NCBI RefSeq assembly: GCF_001486585.1
Contig: NZ_LN909044.1
Span: 248,001-312,000 of the forward strand
DNA length: 64,000 nucleotides
Direction: 5' to 3'
Origin: Paenibacillus senegalimassiliensis
Lineage (GTDB): Bacteria > Bacillota > Bacilli > Paenibacillales > Paenibacillaceae
Made by a program: the position numbers and the translations under genes. How positions within the stretch are numbered: position 1 is the first letter of the stretch; every line of letters starts with the position of its first letter. Positions 7,952-16,273 of the stretch are shown piece by piece. The notes below the pieces were generated by a model, which was not told where the DNA came from, made no database searches, and saw only the letters and a program-made list of their open reading frames with translations.

Positions 7952-8138
7952 TTATGGGGAAAAACTCCCGTTAAATCGCTCATATCTGCCAGAGATCGGG
8001 ATTTATAGGGATTTCCTCATGCTAATATTTGTGAAATGGTCGATTTTGGGGTAACACGCCAAAATTAACATGAGAATTTCCCGCTAAATATGATATTTGG
8101 TGAAATAAAGGCGAATTAGCAGGAGGATTTCCTGTTAA
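7952..8138. repeat. Palindromic repeat array B (four 23-nt units)
   Basis: Four 23-nt imperfect palindromes lie at 7952-7974, 8003-8025, 8065-8087 and 8116-8138. Centre-to-centre distances are 51, 62 and 51 nt; spacers are 28, 40 and 28 nt. Each unit begins with TTA, ends with TAA and carries GG(G)A and TTCC-type arms. The fourth is the best palindrome (TTAGCAGGA / TCCTGTTAA). The array at 39334-39519 has the same geometry in the same orientation. The spacers are not identical, so this is neither a simple tandem repeat nor a CRISPR. Confidence 0.75.
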
Positions 8139-8170
8139 AGAGCGTTAAAGGTATATTCGTTGTTTGACTG

Positions 8171-8210
8171 CAAGAAACCTGCTACGGAAGCCTATACTTC
8201 CCCGGCTAAA
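8171..8210. repeat. Fragment of dispersed repeat (related to 36259-36563)
   Basis: This 40-nt stretch closely matches 36455-36495. Shared blocks are AAGAAAC, CTACGGAAGCCTA and CCCGGCTAAA. It lies directly after the ddh stop codon and is not coding. It looks like a partial copy of the larger repeat element found between pgmB and malP. Confidence 0.6.
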
Positions 8211-8218
8211 ATCTTTCT

Positions 8219-9196
8219 CTACAGCAGTTCTTTGCGTAGTTGCTCGGGGGACTTGGGCGACAACAAGCCAAACGGAATGTCGAACACCGTTCTGGCCCCG
8301 GATTGTCCGGATTGAGACAGCTTGTAGGCCGCACGAGCATAAGCTACCAATACACTGGCCGTAAATTCCGGATTACTGTCCAGCTTCAGGCTGAACTCGA
8401 TAATTTGCGTGCTGTTCTCGCCGGTACGTCCGCTTCTCAACACGTTCCCGCCGTGAGGCATGGTGGAATGGCTGGCTTTGAGCTCTTCTTCGCTAATGAA
8501 GTGAACGGTGGTATCATAGTCAGCGAAATAATTAGGCATCGATTTGATTTCTTGCTCAATCTTGGCCAAATCTGCCCCTTCTTCCGCAACAACATAACAT
8601 TCGCGCAGATGCTTGTCCTTCGTTGACAGCTCGGGATTCTCGCCTGAACGCACCCGCTCAACAGCAGATTCAACAGGAATGGTGTATTGCACCCCGTTCT
8701 TGACTCCATTTACCCGCCGAATCGCATCCGAGTGACCTTGGCTGACGCCCTTGCCCCAGAACGTATACTCCTTACCTTCCGGCAACACGGACTGAGCTAA
8801 TAACCGATTCAACGAGAACAAGCCGGGGTCCCATCCGGTCGAGATTACACTTACCGTACCTGCTTTCGTCGCCACTTCATTAACCCGCTCAAAATATTCG
8901 GGAATCTTGGCATGCGTGTCAAAACTGTCGACCGTGTTGAACAGCGCAGCCATTTCAGGTCCCTGCTCTGGCAAATCCGTAGCGGAACCGCCGCATAAGA
9001 TCAAAACATCGATCTCATTTTTAAATTTCTCAATATCGGAAATGTGTACGACGCCGCTTGCTGCCGCCACATGATCAGGGTTTCTCCGCGAGAAAATCGC
9101 CTTCAATTCGAAATCCGGGTTCTGTCTCAACGCGAGTTCCACACCTCGCCCCAAATTTCCATACCCTACAATCCCCACTTTAATCGTTGCTGTCAC
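8219..9196 (-). CDS. ddh: meso-Diaminopimelate dehydrogenase
   Basis: This enzyme makes meso-diaminopimelate from tetrahydrodipicolinate, ammonia and NADPH in one step, supplying lysine and peptidoglycan. The 325-residue protein has the N-terminal Rossmann motif GIVGYGNLGRG (residues 8-18), followed by FSRR for NADPH. Substrate-side motifs include STGWDPGLFS, GVSQGHSDAIRR and a C-terminal HGGNVLRSG segment, and the length matches the family. The start is GTG, 7 nt after GGAGG; the nearby ATG is out of frame. It stands alone on the minus strand, with the gap 9197-9305 carrying its promoter region. Confidence 0.95.
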   Translation of the reverse strand: MTATIKVGIVGYGNLGRGVELALRQNPDFELKAIFSRRNPDHVAAASGVVHISDIEKFKNEIDVLILCGGSATDLPEQGPEMAALFNTVDSFDTHAKIPEYFERVNEVATKAGTVSVISTGWDPGLFSLNRLLAQSVLPEGKEYTFWGKGVSQGHSDAIRRVNGVKNGVQYTIPVESAVERVRSGENPELSTKDKHLRECYVVAEEGADLAKIEQEIKSMPNYFADYDTTVHFISEEELKASHSTMPHGGNVLRSGRTGENSTQIIEFSLKLDSNPEFTASVLVAYARAAYKLSQSGQSGARTVFDIPFGLLSPKSPEQLRKELL

Positions 9197-9210
9197 ACCA
9201 TTTCCTCCTC

Positions 9211-9285
9211 AACATGTCAGGTTTTTTCTATTGTAGCTTACCCTCGGCTATTTTTAAATAGCTAACAACGAAGGTATGACATGTT
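9211..9285. promoter_or_regulatory. Long-range inverted repeat upstream of ddh
   Basis: AACATGTCA (9211-9219) is repeated inverted as TGACATGTT (9277-9285). Between them is a small hairpin GCTATTT-TTA-AATAGC (9247-9262). This is the whole space between ddh and the MFS gene, so it could be an operator pair or RNA structure for ddh. The regulator is unknown. Confidence 0.35.
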
Positions 9286-9305
9286 GTGCCAGCAATATAA
9301 CAGAA

Positions 9306-10499
9306 TTATGTCGAGCTTACCGCCTTACGTTCTGAATCCACGGCCAGCAGACAGAGCAGAGCGAGCAGCATGCCCACGGAAGCACTGACGAACAATGCCG
9401 GGTAGCCAAAGGCGTCAATAAGCCAGCCGAGTAGTGGCGGAGAGGTGATAGCTGCCAAGGATGAGACGAAATAGTAGATTCCCGTACGCGTCCCAATACT
9501 CTCTTCCCGCCCTGTAGCTACAATCCAAGGGTAAGAATTAATATTAATGCATGCCCAAAATATACCACCAATAATCAGGAGCACACGCAGCCATAGAACT
9601 GATTCAATAAACACCAGCGTGCCGAAGGTAAGAAATAATCCTGTTACTCCAATGGAGATAATCGCTTTCTTCCCGAACTTGGCCCCCAGCCATCCGCTAG
9701 GCAATGCGAACACCAGGAAGGCCAGCGAGAAGAATGTCAGAGAAAAGGAAGCTGCCCCATCGCTCATCCCCAACCGTTTGGTCCCGTAAAGAGTAAACAA
9801 CGCCTCTACCCCTTGATAGGATACAAACCAGAAGAAAATAGCTCCCAGGATCAACAGCGTTGTCTTGTCCAACTGCTCCTTGATTCTTATGGGCTTTAAA
9901 GGAGCCGGAGTAACAGCTTGTCCCACCTGACTCGCAGCCCGTGTAACAGGCTCCCTTACGTTCATCTTGAGTACAATCAGACAGCCGAGCATCACTACCC
10001 CCGCGAACAGAAACGGCACGTACGAGCCTAGCCCGTACAACTTAGATCCGACGCCAAAGGCCAGCACCGAGCCAATGCCGCCCATAAAGTTGATGACCCC
10101 ATTGGCTTTCGTTCGTTCTTGCTCTGGCGTAATATCCGGCATCAGCGCGACCGTAGGCGCCCGAAAGATGCTCATCGACAAATTCATCAGCACCATGAAC
10201 AGAACCAGCGTGAGCAGGCCCGTATGCCACGGTATCAACGAAGCAAAGACCGCTCCAAGCGGCATACCAATGAGCAGATAAGGCATGCGCCGTCCAAATC
10301 GAGTGGTGGTCTTATCGCTGCGATGTCCAATCCATGGCTGCAATACTATGGCAAAATAATTATCTATGGTCATCATAAACCCGATCATAGCGGCACTCTT
10401 CAAATAATTGTCCAGGAATAACGGAACAAACGCATTGTACAGCGCCCAGGTCAAGCTGATGCTGAAGAAGCCAAATCCTAGCAGCCATGTTCTCTTCAT
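9306..10499 (-). CDS. MFS transporter, SLC45/GPH-like
   Basis: This is a 397-residue 12-helix carrier of the major facilitator superfamily. The loop between helices 2 and 3 reads GHRSDKTTTRFGRRMPYLLIG, the form seen in SLC45-type and glycoside-pentoside-type sugar carriers. The start at 10499 is chosen because GGAGGGTG lies 4-11 nt upstream; the longer frame adds residues that overlap the preceding gene. It follows the glycerophosphodiesterase gene by 4 nt on the same strand, so the two are probably an operon. The substrate is not evident; the neighbour hints at a phosphodiester or a sugar, but this is a guess. Confidence 0.8.
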   Translation of the reverse strand: MKRTWLLGFGFFSISLTWALYNAFVPLFLDNYLKSAAMIGFMMTIDNYFAIVLQPWIGHRSDKTTTRFGRRMPYLLIGMPLGAVFASLIPWHTGLLTLVLFMVLMNLSMSIFRAPTVALMPDITPEQERTKANGVINFMGGIGSVLAFGVGSKLYGLGSYVPFLFAGVVMLGCLIVLKMNVREPVTRAASQVGQAVTPAPLKPIRIKEQLDKTTLLILGAIFFWFVSYQGVEALFTLYGTKRLGMSDGAASFSLTFFSLAFLVFALPSGWLGAKFGKKAIISIGVTGLFLTFGTLVFIESVLWLRVLLIIGGIFWACININSYPWIVATGREESIGTRTGIYYFVSSLAAITSPPLLGWLIDAFGYPALFVSASVGMLLALLCLLAVDSERKAVSST

Positions 10500-10503
10500 C
10501 CGC

Positions 10504-11250
10504 TCACCCTCCTTGCTTCTGTAGCAGCTCTGCAAGGCGGTCAGGATAATCGGTGATGATGCCCGCTACCCCGGCACGCAACAAGGCCTGCATTACCTTG
10601 GGGTCATTAACTGTAAACGGGTGATAGACCACTCCAGCCGCCCGGGCCGCAACAACCAACTCTGGTACCAAGGCATATTGATAGGCGTGTAGCGCATCTG
10701 CGCCGATTCCTTTAGCATAAACCCAGGGTTCATACAGGCCTTCCATATATAAAATGCCGGTGCGTATTTCTGGAGCCAGTCTCTTGCATTCCACCAAAGA
10801 ATAGTGATTGAAGCTGGAAATAATGGTTTGTCCGCTCAAGCCGAATTGACGCACGGCATCGATTACCTTTTGCTCAATGCCAGGGTACATGACAATCCCG
10901 GTCTTAAGCTCCAGATTAATAAGGATGTCCGTCCCCTTCACAAGCTCCAGCAGTTCCTCCAACGTCGGGATTTCTGCTCCCTCAAACTCCGGACTGAGCC
11001 AGCCTCCCACCTCACGCTCCTTAATTTCAGCCAGTGTGAGGTCCTTGATCCACTCCTGAGTTCCTCCCGTTCGCTGTAGCGTCTCATCATGTATCAAGAC
11101 CAGATGTCCGTCCTTCGTAACCTGTACATCCGTTTCAATCCCGGTCGCCCCAAGCTCCAATGCCTTGGTAAAAGAAAGCATCGTATTCTCCGGGTAGTAC
11201 CCCGATGCCCCGCGATGGGCAAAATTGATAATAGGGTTCAACACGCTCAT
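10504..11250 (-). CDS. Glycerophosphodiester phosphodiesterase
   Basis: This 248-residue GDPD-family TIM barrel hydrolyses glycerophosphodiesters to glycerol-3-phosphate and an alcohol. The catalytic signature is at the N-terminus: HRGASGYYPENT gives the first His and the Glu, ETDVQVTKDG the acidic metal ligands, and LIHDETLQRT the second His. There is no signal peptide, so it is cytoplasmic (UgpQ-like). It is the first gene of a pair with the MFS carrier. The start is ATG after AGGAtgAG-type sequence. Confidence 0.92.
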   Translation of the reverse strand: MSVLNPIINFAHRGASGYYPENTMLSFTKALELGATGIETDVQVTKDGHLVLIHDETLQRTGGTQEWIKDLTLAEIKEREVGGWLSPEFEGAEIPTLEELLELVKGTDILINLELKTGIVMYPGIEQKVIDAVRQFGLSGQTIISSFNHYSLVECKRLAPEIRTGILYMEGLYEPWVYAKGIGADALHAYQYALVPELVVAARAAGVVYHPFTVNDPKVMQALLRAGVAGIITDYPDRLAELLQKQGG

Positions 11251-11354
11251 CCTCCTAAGGATTTATCTCTCAAAATAAAATTCATCCCTATAGTATACTC
11301 CTGTATTGTAAATGCTATATTAGATGGTTCTGCAACTTTTAAAAGTAATAATAG

Positions 11355-11417
11355 CCTAAGGAAGCCTGCGGCGACCCTAAGCTATCGACATCGAATCTTG
11401 AATTCAGCAGGCCTTCC
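11355..11417. repeat. Inverted fragment of dispersed repeat inside a hairpin
   Basis: TCGACATCGAATCTTGAATT at 11385-11404 is the exact reverse complement of 36494-36513 in the element between pgmB and malP. It is flanked by GGAAGCCTGC (11360-11369) and GCAGGCCTTCC (11407-11417), which pair with one bulge. It lies 3' of the flavin reductase gene, between it and the glycerophosphodiesterase gene. Confidence 0.6.
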
Positions 11418-11424
11418 AGTAAGG

Positions 11425-11991
11425 TTAAGGCCGATGGGCCGCTACCGGTTCTGCTCTCCGCAGCTCGGCATTGAGCGCCTCTGCCTCACGGATGGCCCGG
11501 ACATCGCTAAGCACTTCTCCCGGCTTGCTTCCTTTGCCAATAACATAACCCGCAAAAGGAATGCCGACAAAATCAAACGTATATTGCAATTGTTGGATCA
11601 GCGGCAGCGCCTTGACTCTGGGATTGTCGCCACCCACTACAACGACGTAGGCTTTCTTGTGCGACATCAATTCCTTAAAGTCAAACCGTACATCCCGAAG
11701 GCTTTGTGACCAGCGGTCCACGAAATTCTTAAGCAGCCCGGACGCCCCATACCAATACACCGGCGTAGCGAAGATCAGCACATCATGACTCAGCACTTCG
11801 AGAATCAAGTGGTCGTAATCATCATCTACCGGGTCAAATCCCCCCTGCTCATGACGTTGATCGTGAATCGGCTTGATCTCCATCTCCCGGAGCAGAAAAT
11901 TGGTATATGGAATCCCATCCAAGACCAGCTTTGTCAACTCTTCCGTGTTGCCGCCGTCTCTTGCGCTCCCTTGTAATACTGCGATACGCAT
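11425..11991 (-). CDS. NAD(P)H-dependent FMN reductase / flavodoxin-like oxidoreductase
   Basis: This 188-residue protein has a flavodoxin-like fold. The FMN phosphate loop is GSARDGGNTEEL near the N-terminus, and ATPVYWYGASGLLKNFVDRW is the second flavin loop and helix typical of the NADPH-dependent FMN reductase and iron-sulfur flavoprotein-like group. It probably reduces quinones, flavins or nitro/azo compounds in the cytoplasm; the substrate is not determined. The ATG at 11991 is preferred to a GTG 9 nt upstream because GGAAGGGA is correctly spaced for it. It appears to be a single gene. Confidence 0.85.
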   Translation of the reverse strand: MRIAVLQGSARDGGNTEELTKLVLDGIPYTNFLLREMEIKPIHDQRHEQGGFDPVDDDYDHLILEVLSHDVLIFATPVYWYGASGLLKNFVDRWSQSLRDVRFDFKELMSHKKAYVVVVGGDNPRVKALPLIQQLQYTFDFVGIPFAGYVIGKGSKPGEVLSDVRAIREAEALNAELRRAEPVAAHRP

Positions 11992-12257
11992 AGCACGCAC
12001 TTCCCTTCCGATGTTATCCGGCGAAATTTCCCGAAATATTGTCTACTTTATTGTTATACGATGATCTTCCCTCATATGCCAACTTTTCCGGGAAAGAGCG
12101 TCGTTTCCCGCCTCAATGACCCAATCCCCGGGCGAGGTGTCAGCCCGACCAAAGTCCAGTTCACAAACCATTCTCACGCCCGTTAACCTCTGCTCTCCTT
12201 CCCGCTAGAATAGAACCATAAGCAAAAATCGGATTCACAGAAAGCGAGTGGTGTTCA

Positions 12258-12482
12258 ATGAAGAAACTTTATCGTTCGGCTACGGACAAACAGATTAGTG
12301 GCCTATGCGGCGGATTGGCCAAATACTTCGGCACCGATACCACCGTCGTCAGACTGATCGCCGTCGTTGCTGTCTTCTTCAGCTTTGGTACGGTCGTAGC
12401 CCTATACGTAATTGGCAGTCTTCTTGTTCCCAAGGAGCCAACGGCTGGTTTTGGTCACGACGACCCTTTTTCCAGCTTTTAA
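12258..12482 (+). CDS. PspC-domain small membrane protein
   Basis: This is a 74-residue PspC-domain protein. RSATDKQISGLCGGLAKYFG is the family signature, followed by one membrane helix (about residues 33-60) ending in LLVPKEP. Such proteins sense or modulate envelope stress with PspA. It lies 47 nt before the pspA-like gene on the same strand, so they are probably co-transcribed. The gap 12001-12257 upstream contains TAGAAT at about 12213-12218, which may be a -10 box, but no firm promoter. Confidence 0.88.
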   Translation: MKKLYRSATDKQISGLCGGLAKYFGTDTTVVRLIAVVAVFFSFGTVVALYVIGSLLVPKEPTAGFGHDDPFSSF

Positions 12483-12529
12483 TGTTAATAGCCTAAATAA
12501 GAATATACAAACCCAAAGGAGAGATTATA

Positions 12530-13210
12530 ATGAGCAGCATATTCGATCGTATTGCCAACCTGACCAAAGCTTCCCTTCATGAGGTATTGAACAAGATGGA
12601 AGATCCGGTATTGATGACTGGACAATACTTGCGCAATCTGGAAGAGGATATCGACACTGCCGAGAAAATGATTAAGGAGCAGCAAATCGCCGCTACCGTT
12701 CAGGAAAGAAAAAGCGCGGATATCGCCCATCTGGCTAAACAAAGTGAAGTCCGGGCGCTAACCGCTTTGGAGAACGGGGACGAAGTAACTGCCCGTCATG
12801 CCGCAGCCGAGAAGATTCGCTACGAGGAACAAGCTCAGCAATATGCCAACGAAGCCAAGGAAGCTCATGACCGCGTAGCCGAACTGGAAGTTCGCTTAGC
12901 CGAAGGTAAAGCTGAATATGCCCGCTTGAAGGAAAAACGCAACGAACTGGCGGCCCGGGCGCGCAAAGCTCAGGTCAAATCAGAAACCAAGCGCCCTAAC
13001 TTCAGCTACGGCATTGAAAGCGGGGATGCCGCGCGCGGCTTCGAGCGTATGGAAGAGAAAATCCTGGATTGGGAGGCCCGTCAGGAGGTTGCCGGATCTG
13101 GTGCCTATTACGGATCGACAGGCAATGCAAGTGGCGATGCTACCCAATCGGCCGCGGTCAACGATGAGCTTGAGCGGTTGAAGGAGCAACTGTCCTCCCG
13201 ACATTCTTAA
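12530..13210 (+). CDS. pspA: PspA/IM30 family membrane-stress protein
   Basis: This 226-residue protein is long and helical, beginning SSIFDRIANLTKASLHEVLNKMEDP, the amphipathic helix and conserved NxxED-like N-terminus of PspA/Vipp1/LiaH proteins. The middle is coiled coil (about residues 25-155), and the C-terminal part carries Gly/Ser-rich residues before a last short helix (NDELERLKEQLSS). These ESCRT-III-like proteins coat stressed membranes from the cytoplasmic side. A good AAAGGAGAG site precedes the ATG. The PspC gene is immediately upstream, and an SPFH/NfeD pair lies a little further on. Confidence 0.92.
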   Translation: MSSIFDRIANLTKASLHEVLNKMEDPVLMTGQYLRNLEEDIDTAEKMIKEQQIAATVQERKSADIAHLAKQSEVRALTALENGDEVTARHAAAEKIRYEEQAQQYANEAKEAHDRVAELEVRLAEGKAEYARLKEKRNELAARARKAQVKSETKRPNFSYGIESGDAARGFERMEEKILDWEARQEVAGSGAYYGSTGNASGDATQSAAVNDELERLKEQLSSRHS

Positions 13211-13216
13211 GAAATC

Positions 13217-13256
13217 AGTGCGCATTTTCACTTCGAAAATGCGCACTATTCCTTTT
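13217..13256 (+). terminator. Terminator after pspA
   Basis: There is a perfect 12-bp stem, AGTGCGCATTTT against AAAATGCGCACT, with a 7-nt loop, followed by ATTCCTTTT. It lies 7 nt past the pspA stop. Confidence 0.75.
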
Positions 13257-13285
13257 ACCTCAAAATGAACTAACGGAGAGTTTAA

Positions 13286-14740
13286 ATGGGAAGCTTAACG
13301 AAAAAGCTTATTATTACTACAATAGCCTCACTTATCCTTGTTGTTGGATTGGCAACACGAGGGTATGCGTTACCGGCCGCGCAGTCTGAGGCAATACAAA
13401 CCTTGCTGGATGATGCTCGTCGTGTATCAGGTGTACCGGGTATATCCGTTTCTATTATTGACGGAGATGAAACATTCTACTTCTCATCCGGCTTCGCAGA
13501 CCGTGAAAACGGCCTGCCTGCGAGCGAAAACACTATATACGAACTGGCTTCTGTTAGCAAGGCTTTTACTAGCACGGGGATTTTATTATTGGAGGAGCAG
13601 GGATTGCTGTCCATGACAGACCCTATCCAAAACTATTTACCTTGGCTGACGCTAAAATATCAGGGCATCCCCGTTGACATGCAGACCGTTACATTGAATG
13701 ATTTTCTGCACCATACCAGCGGTTTGACGAATGGGAAGCATATTCAAGGGATCCCGCAGGGTGACACGCCGGATATGTTACGCAAAACCGTAGACCTGTT
13801 AGTGGATGCTGAATTGGCATTTCTTCCCGGCGAGCAATACAGCTACGGCACTGTCAATTATGATGTATTAGGCTTGGTTATTGAGGTGGTGTCAGGCCAA
13901 AGCTACGAAAACTTTATGACTCAGCAGGTATTTCAACCTTTAGGACTACATAATACTTACGTCTATAAAGCCGATGCTCAAGCAACGGGGCAAATGGCAC
14001 AAGGCTACCGAACTTCTTTTTTTATAACAACTCCATATGACGCACCTGATTATGCCGGTAACAAGCCAGCAGGATATATTATGTCAAGTGCTATGGATAT
14101 GACGCGCTGGATGAATATACAGATGGGCTTTATACAGGATATACCCGAAGTGTTTAACACGATTATCCTGAAATCCCATCAGGGTGACACCTCTGTTCCG
14201 GATATCAACGGTATGTATTATGCAGCGGGATGGTCGGTAAACACCGACAGAACAATAGTTGAGCACACGGGAGGCAATCCCAATTTTGCAACACAAGTGA
14301 CGATGCTACCCGATGAGCGATTTGCCGTCTGCCTGCTATCTAATAGCGCTAATACAAATATTGAGCTGGTAAAAAGTATTAAAAACATACTTGATGGAGA
14401 CCTTGCTCAGTCTTATAAAATGAGTGCGCGACAAATTTTGGATATCGTACTTTCGTCGGTCACGATGATTGCTTGCCTATCGGCTGTAGCCCTTTTCCTT
14501 CTTGGATTACGTAGAAAGAAGAGGAACACGCGACAGCAAACAACAAAAAAGAGACAGCTCACATCTATGGTTTGGCTGACGGTTACTGTTGCCATGTGTA
14601 TCATGTGTTGGATGTTCCCAGTATTTAGCGGTTATGATTGGTCAACGATCCTGGTGTGGCAAACCTACAGTATTCTTACCACCTTCATTTCACTGACGCT
14701 TTTGTCTATGGCGACCACCTGGCTTGTATATGTTCGCTAA
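13286..14740 (+). CDS. Membrane-anchored serine hydrolase, beta-lactamase class C/PBP4* family
   Basis: This 484-residue protein has an N-terminal signal or membrane helix, an S12 serine hydrolase domain (about residues 35-370) and three C-terminal membrane helices. The nucleophile motif is S89-V-S-K92. The third motif is EHTGG. At the place of the usual Tyr-x-Asn motif the sequence reads YGTVNYD, so the Asn is replaced by Thr. Proteins of this shape are often D-alanyl carboxypeptidase or esterase-like enzymes of unknown substrate and not true beta-lactamases. The protein ends abruptly after the last helix (TTWLVYVR). The sequence at that end, 14725-14743, is shared exactly with the breakpoint in pilD. 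Codon usage looks more A/T-rich than in neighbouring genes, which may mean transfer. Confidence 0.85.
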   Translation: MGSLTKKLIITTIASLILVVGLATRGYALPAAQSEAIQTLLDDARRVSGVPGISVSIIDGDETFYFSSGFADRENGLPASENTIYELASVSKAFTSTGILLLEEQGLLSMTDPIQNYLPWLTLKYQGIPVDMQTVTLNDFLHHTSGLTNGKHIQGIPQGDTPDMLRKTVDLLVDAELAFLPGEQYSYGTVNYDVLGLVIEVVSGQSYENFMTQQVFQPLGLHNTYVYKADAQATGQMAQGYRTSFFITTPYDAPDYAGNKPAGYIMSSAMDMTRWMNIQMGFIQDIPEVFNTIILKSHQGDTSVPDINGMYYAAGWSVNTDRTIVEHTGGNPNFATQVTMLPDERFAVCLLSNSANTNIELVKSIKNILDGDLAQSYKMSARQILDIVLSSVTMIACLSAVALFLLGLRRKKRNTRQQTTKKRQLTSMVWLTVTVAMCIMCWMFPVFSGYDWSTILVWQTYSILTTFISLTLLSMATTWLVYVR

Positions 14741-14766
14741 TATATCGCCATATATGGAGCTATAAC

Positions 14767-14806
14767 AAAAGGCGATGCGGAGTATCCCGCATCGCCTTTT
14801 GTTTGC
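14767..14806. terminator. Bidirectional terminator
   Basis: There is a perfect 14-bp stem, AAAAGGCGATGCGG against CCGCATCGCCTTTT, with flanking A and T tracts. It lies between the convergent serine hydrolase and SPFH genes and can serve both. Confidence 0.9.
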
Positions 14807-14820
14807 AATTCGTGAGTTGC

Positions 14821-15756
14821 TTATTTGCCGTCCTTGTTCGCTTTAAATATTTCGCCAATCGCTCCAAGGCTACCCAGCGTCTCAATCGCATTAGAAGGAA
14901 TAAAGACCTTGTTCGCCGGTCCTTTAGCCACTTCTTTGAGAGCTTCAAAGGATTGGTATGCCAATACGGATTCGTTAAGCGCAGCGTCACGCAACAACTC
15001 GATCCGTGATTTCTCAGCTTCCGCAACGGCTTGAATAGCCTTCGCTTCACCCAGGGCTTCCAATTCTTGCGCTTGACGCAAACCTTCGGCTTCACGAATC
15101 CGCGCTTCCTTGTCACCTTCGGCTTTGAGGATTTTACTTTGCTTGTCACCCTCTGCACGCAAGATCATATCTTGCTTGGCCGCTTCGGCTTCAAGCACGA
15201 TGGCCCGTTTATTCCGCTCGGCCTTCATTTGCTTATCCATCGCTTCTTGAATATCCAGCGGTGGCTTGATATCAATAACTTCTACGCGCTCGATCCGTAC
15301 GCCCCACTTCTCCGTCGCTTCATCCAGCGCAATACGGATTTCGGTGGAGATCTTCTCCCGGCCGGACAACGTTTCGTCGAGTTCCATCTTACCGATGATT
15401 TGACGCATCGTTGCTGTCGAAATGTTACGTACCCCGTATACATAATCAGAGATTCCGTAAGTAGCCTGTTCAGGACCTACTACTTGATAAAAGATGATGG
15501 TATCGATTTGTACTTGAACGTTATCCTTGGTAATTACGGTTTGCGGTGGCACGTTCGCCTGTTGAATCCGCAAATCATGGGTATGACGCACCTGATCAAT
15601 GACTGGAATCAGAATGTTCAGACCTGGTGTCAGAAGCCGATGGAACTTACCCAGTCGTTCGACGACACCCACTCTTTGTTGAGGTACGATCTTGATCGTT
15701 AACGATATGAATACAACAACTACCAGAATAACTACGACAGCAAAAGCCCAGATCAT
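14821..15756 (-). CDS. SPFH/stomatin-like membrane protein
   Basis: This 311-residue protein has one N-terminal membrane helix followed by an SPFH (band 7) domain (about residues 20-200), with VPQQRVGVVERLGKFHRLLTPGLN near its start, and a coiled-coil region rich in Ala/Glu/Lys. It is of the QmcA/stomatin type found in membrane microdomains. The start at 15756 is preferred because GGGAGG is 9 nt upstream and the ATG overlaps the nfeD stop (TAATG). An alternative start 18 nt upstream has no site. It forms a two-gene operon with the NfeD protein, which is the standard partner of this family. Confidence 0.92.
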   Translation of the reverse strand: MIWAFAVVVILVVVVFISLTIKIVPQQRVGVVERLGKFHRLLTPGLNILIPVIDQVRHTHDLRIQQANVPPQTVITKDNVQVQIDTIIFYQVVGPEQATYGISDYVYGVRNISTATMRQIIGKMELDETLSGREKISTEIRIALDEATEKWGVRIERVEVIDIKPPLDIQEAMDKQMKAERNKRAIVLEAEAAKQDMILRAEGDKQSKILKAEGDKEARIREAEGLRQAQELEALGEAKAIQAVAEAEKSRIELLRDAALNESVLAYQSFEALKEVAKGPANKVFIPSNAIETLGSLGAIGEIFKANKDGK

Positions 15757-16190
15757 TAAATAAATTCCTCCCATCGTTCAACCTCGATTATTGTACTGCT
15801 TCGCTTCACTACCCGAACCTTATCGTCTTTGGCAAAAGAGGCGGTTGACCTGGCACTCCAGGTATCCCCTCCGACCTTGACAATGCCGAACTGACCCGAC
15901 TCAATCGGCTCGACTACAACACCTTGCTGCCCTATAAGTTCTGTGCCGATATCCTTAAATCCTTTAGCTGTACGAAATTTTCTTGAAATCGGCTTCGTAA
16001 ATATCGTCAGCACGATAGCCACCAAGCATCCTGCCAGAACTTGCAGGAAATAAGCTTCCGGGGCAATCCAAGCGACGAGGGCGGCTACCAGCGAGCCAAT
16101 GCAGAACCATAGCATGTAGAAGGTTAAAGTCATCATTTCCAGCACAAGTATGATTCCGGCAATGATGAGCCATATCGCCCATATCTCCAT
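15756..16190 (-). CDS. NfeD-family membrane protein
   Basis: This 144-residue protein has three to four helices in the first 75 residues (EIWAIWLIIAGIILVLEM), then a soluble OB-fold NfeD domain. The domain reads IGQQGVV...VKVGGDTWSARS, the part thought to contact SPFH proteins. ATG 16190 is chosen over the in-frame upstream Met because AAAGGTGG lies about 12 nt before it and the first helix starts there. It is the short NfeD form without a protease domain, and it is translationally coupled to the SPFH gene. Confidence 0.9.
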   Translation of the reverse strand: MEIWAIWLIIAGIILVLEMMTLTFYMLWFCIGSLVAALVAWIAPEAYFLQVLAGCLVAIVLTIFTKPISRKFRTAKGFKDIGTELIGQQGVVVEPIESGQFGIVKVGGDTWSARSTASFAKDDKVRVVKRSSTIIEVERWEEFI

Positions 16191-16273
16191 TCCCTCTGTT
16201 GCACCACCTTTCCACAATATAATTATATATACGGTGACAATACCAAAAAGTATCAAGGAATGATATGGTTTTA

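Noticed and set aside
7809..8054. An 81-codon open frame upstream of ddh
   Set aside because: It runs through hairpins and the palindrome array, lacks a ribosome site, and resembles no protein.
7952..8138. CRISPR array
   Set aside because: The units are regularly spaced, but they vary in sequence, are few, and alternate 28- and 40-nt spacers; no cas genes are present. A palindrome array is a better description.
10876..12064. Plus-strand frames opposite the glycerophosphodiesterase and flavin reductase genes
   Set aside because: They have no family features, overlap clear minus-strand genes and cross a repeat-derived hairpin.
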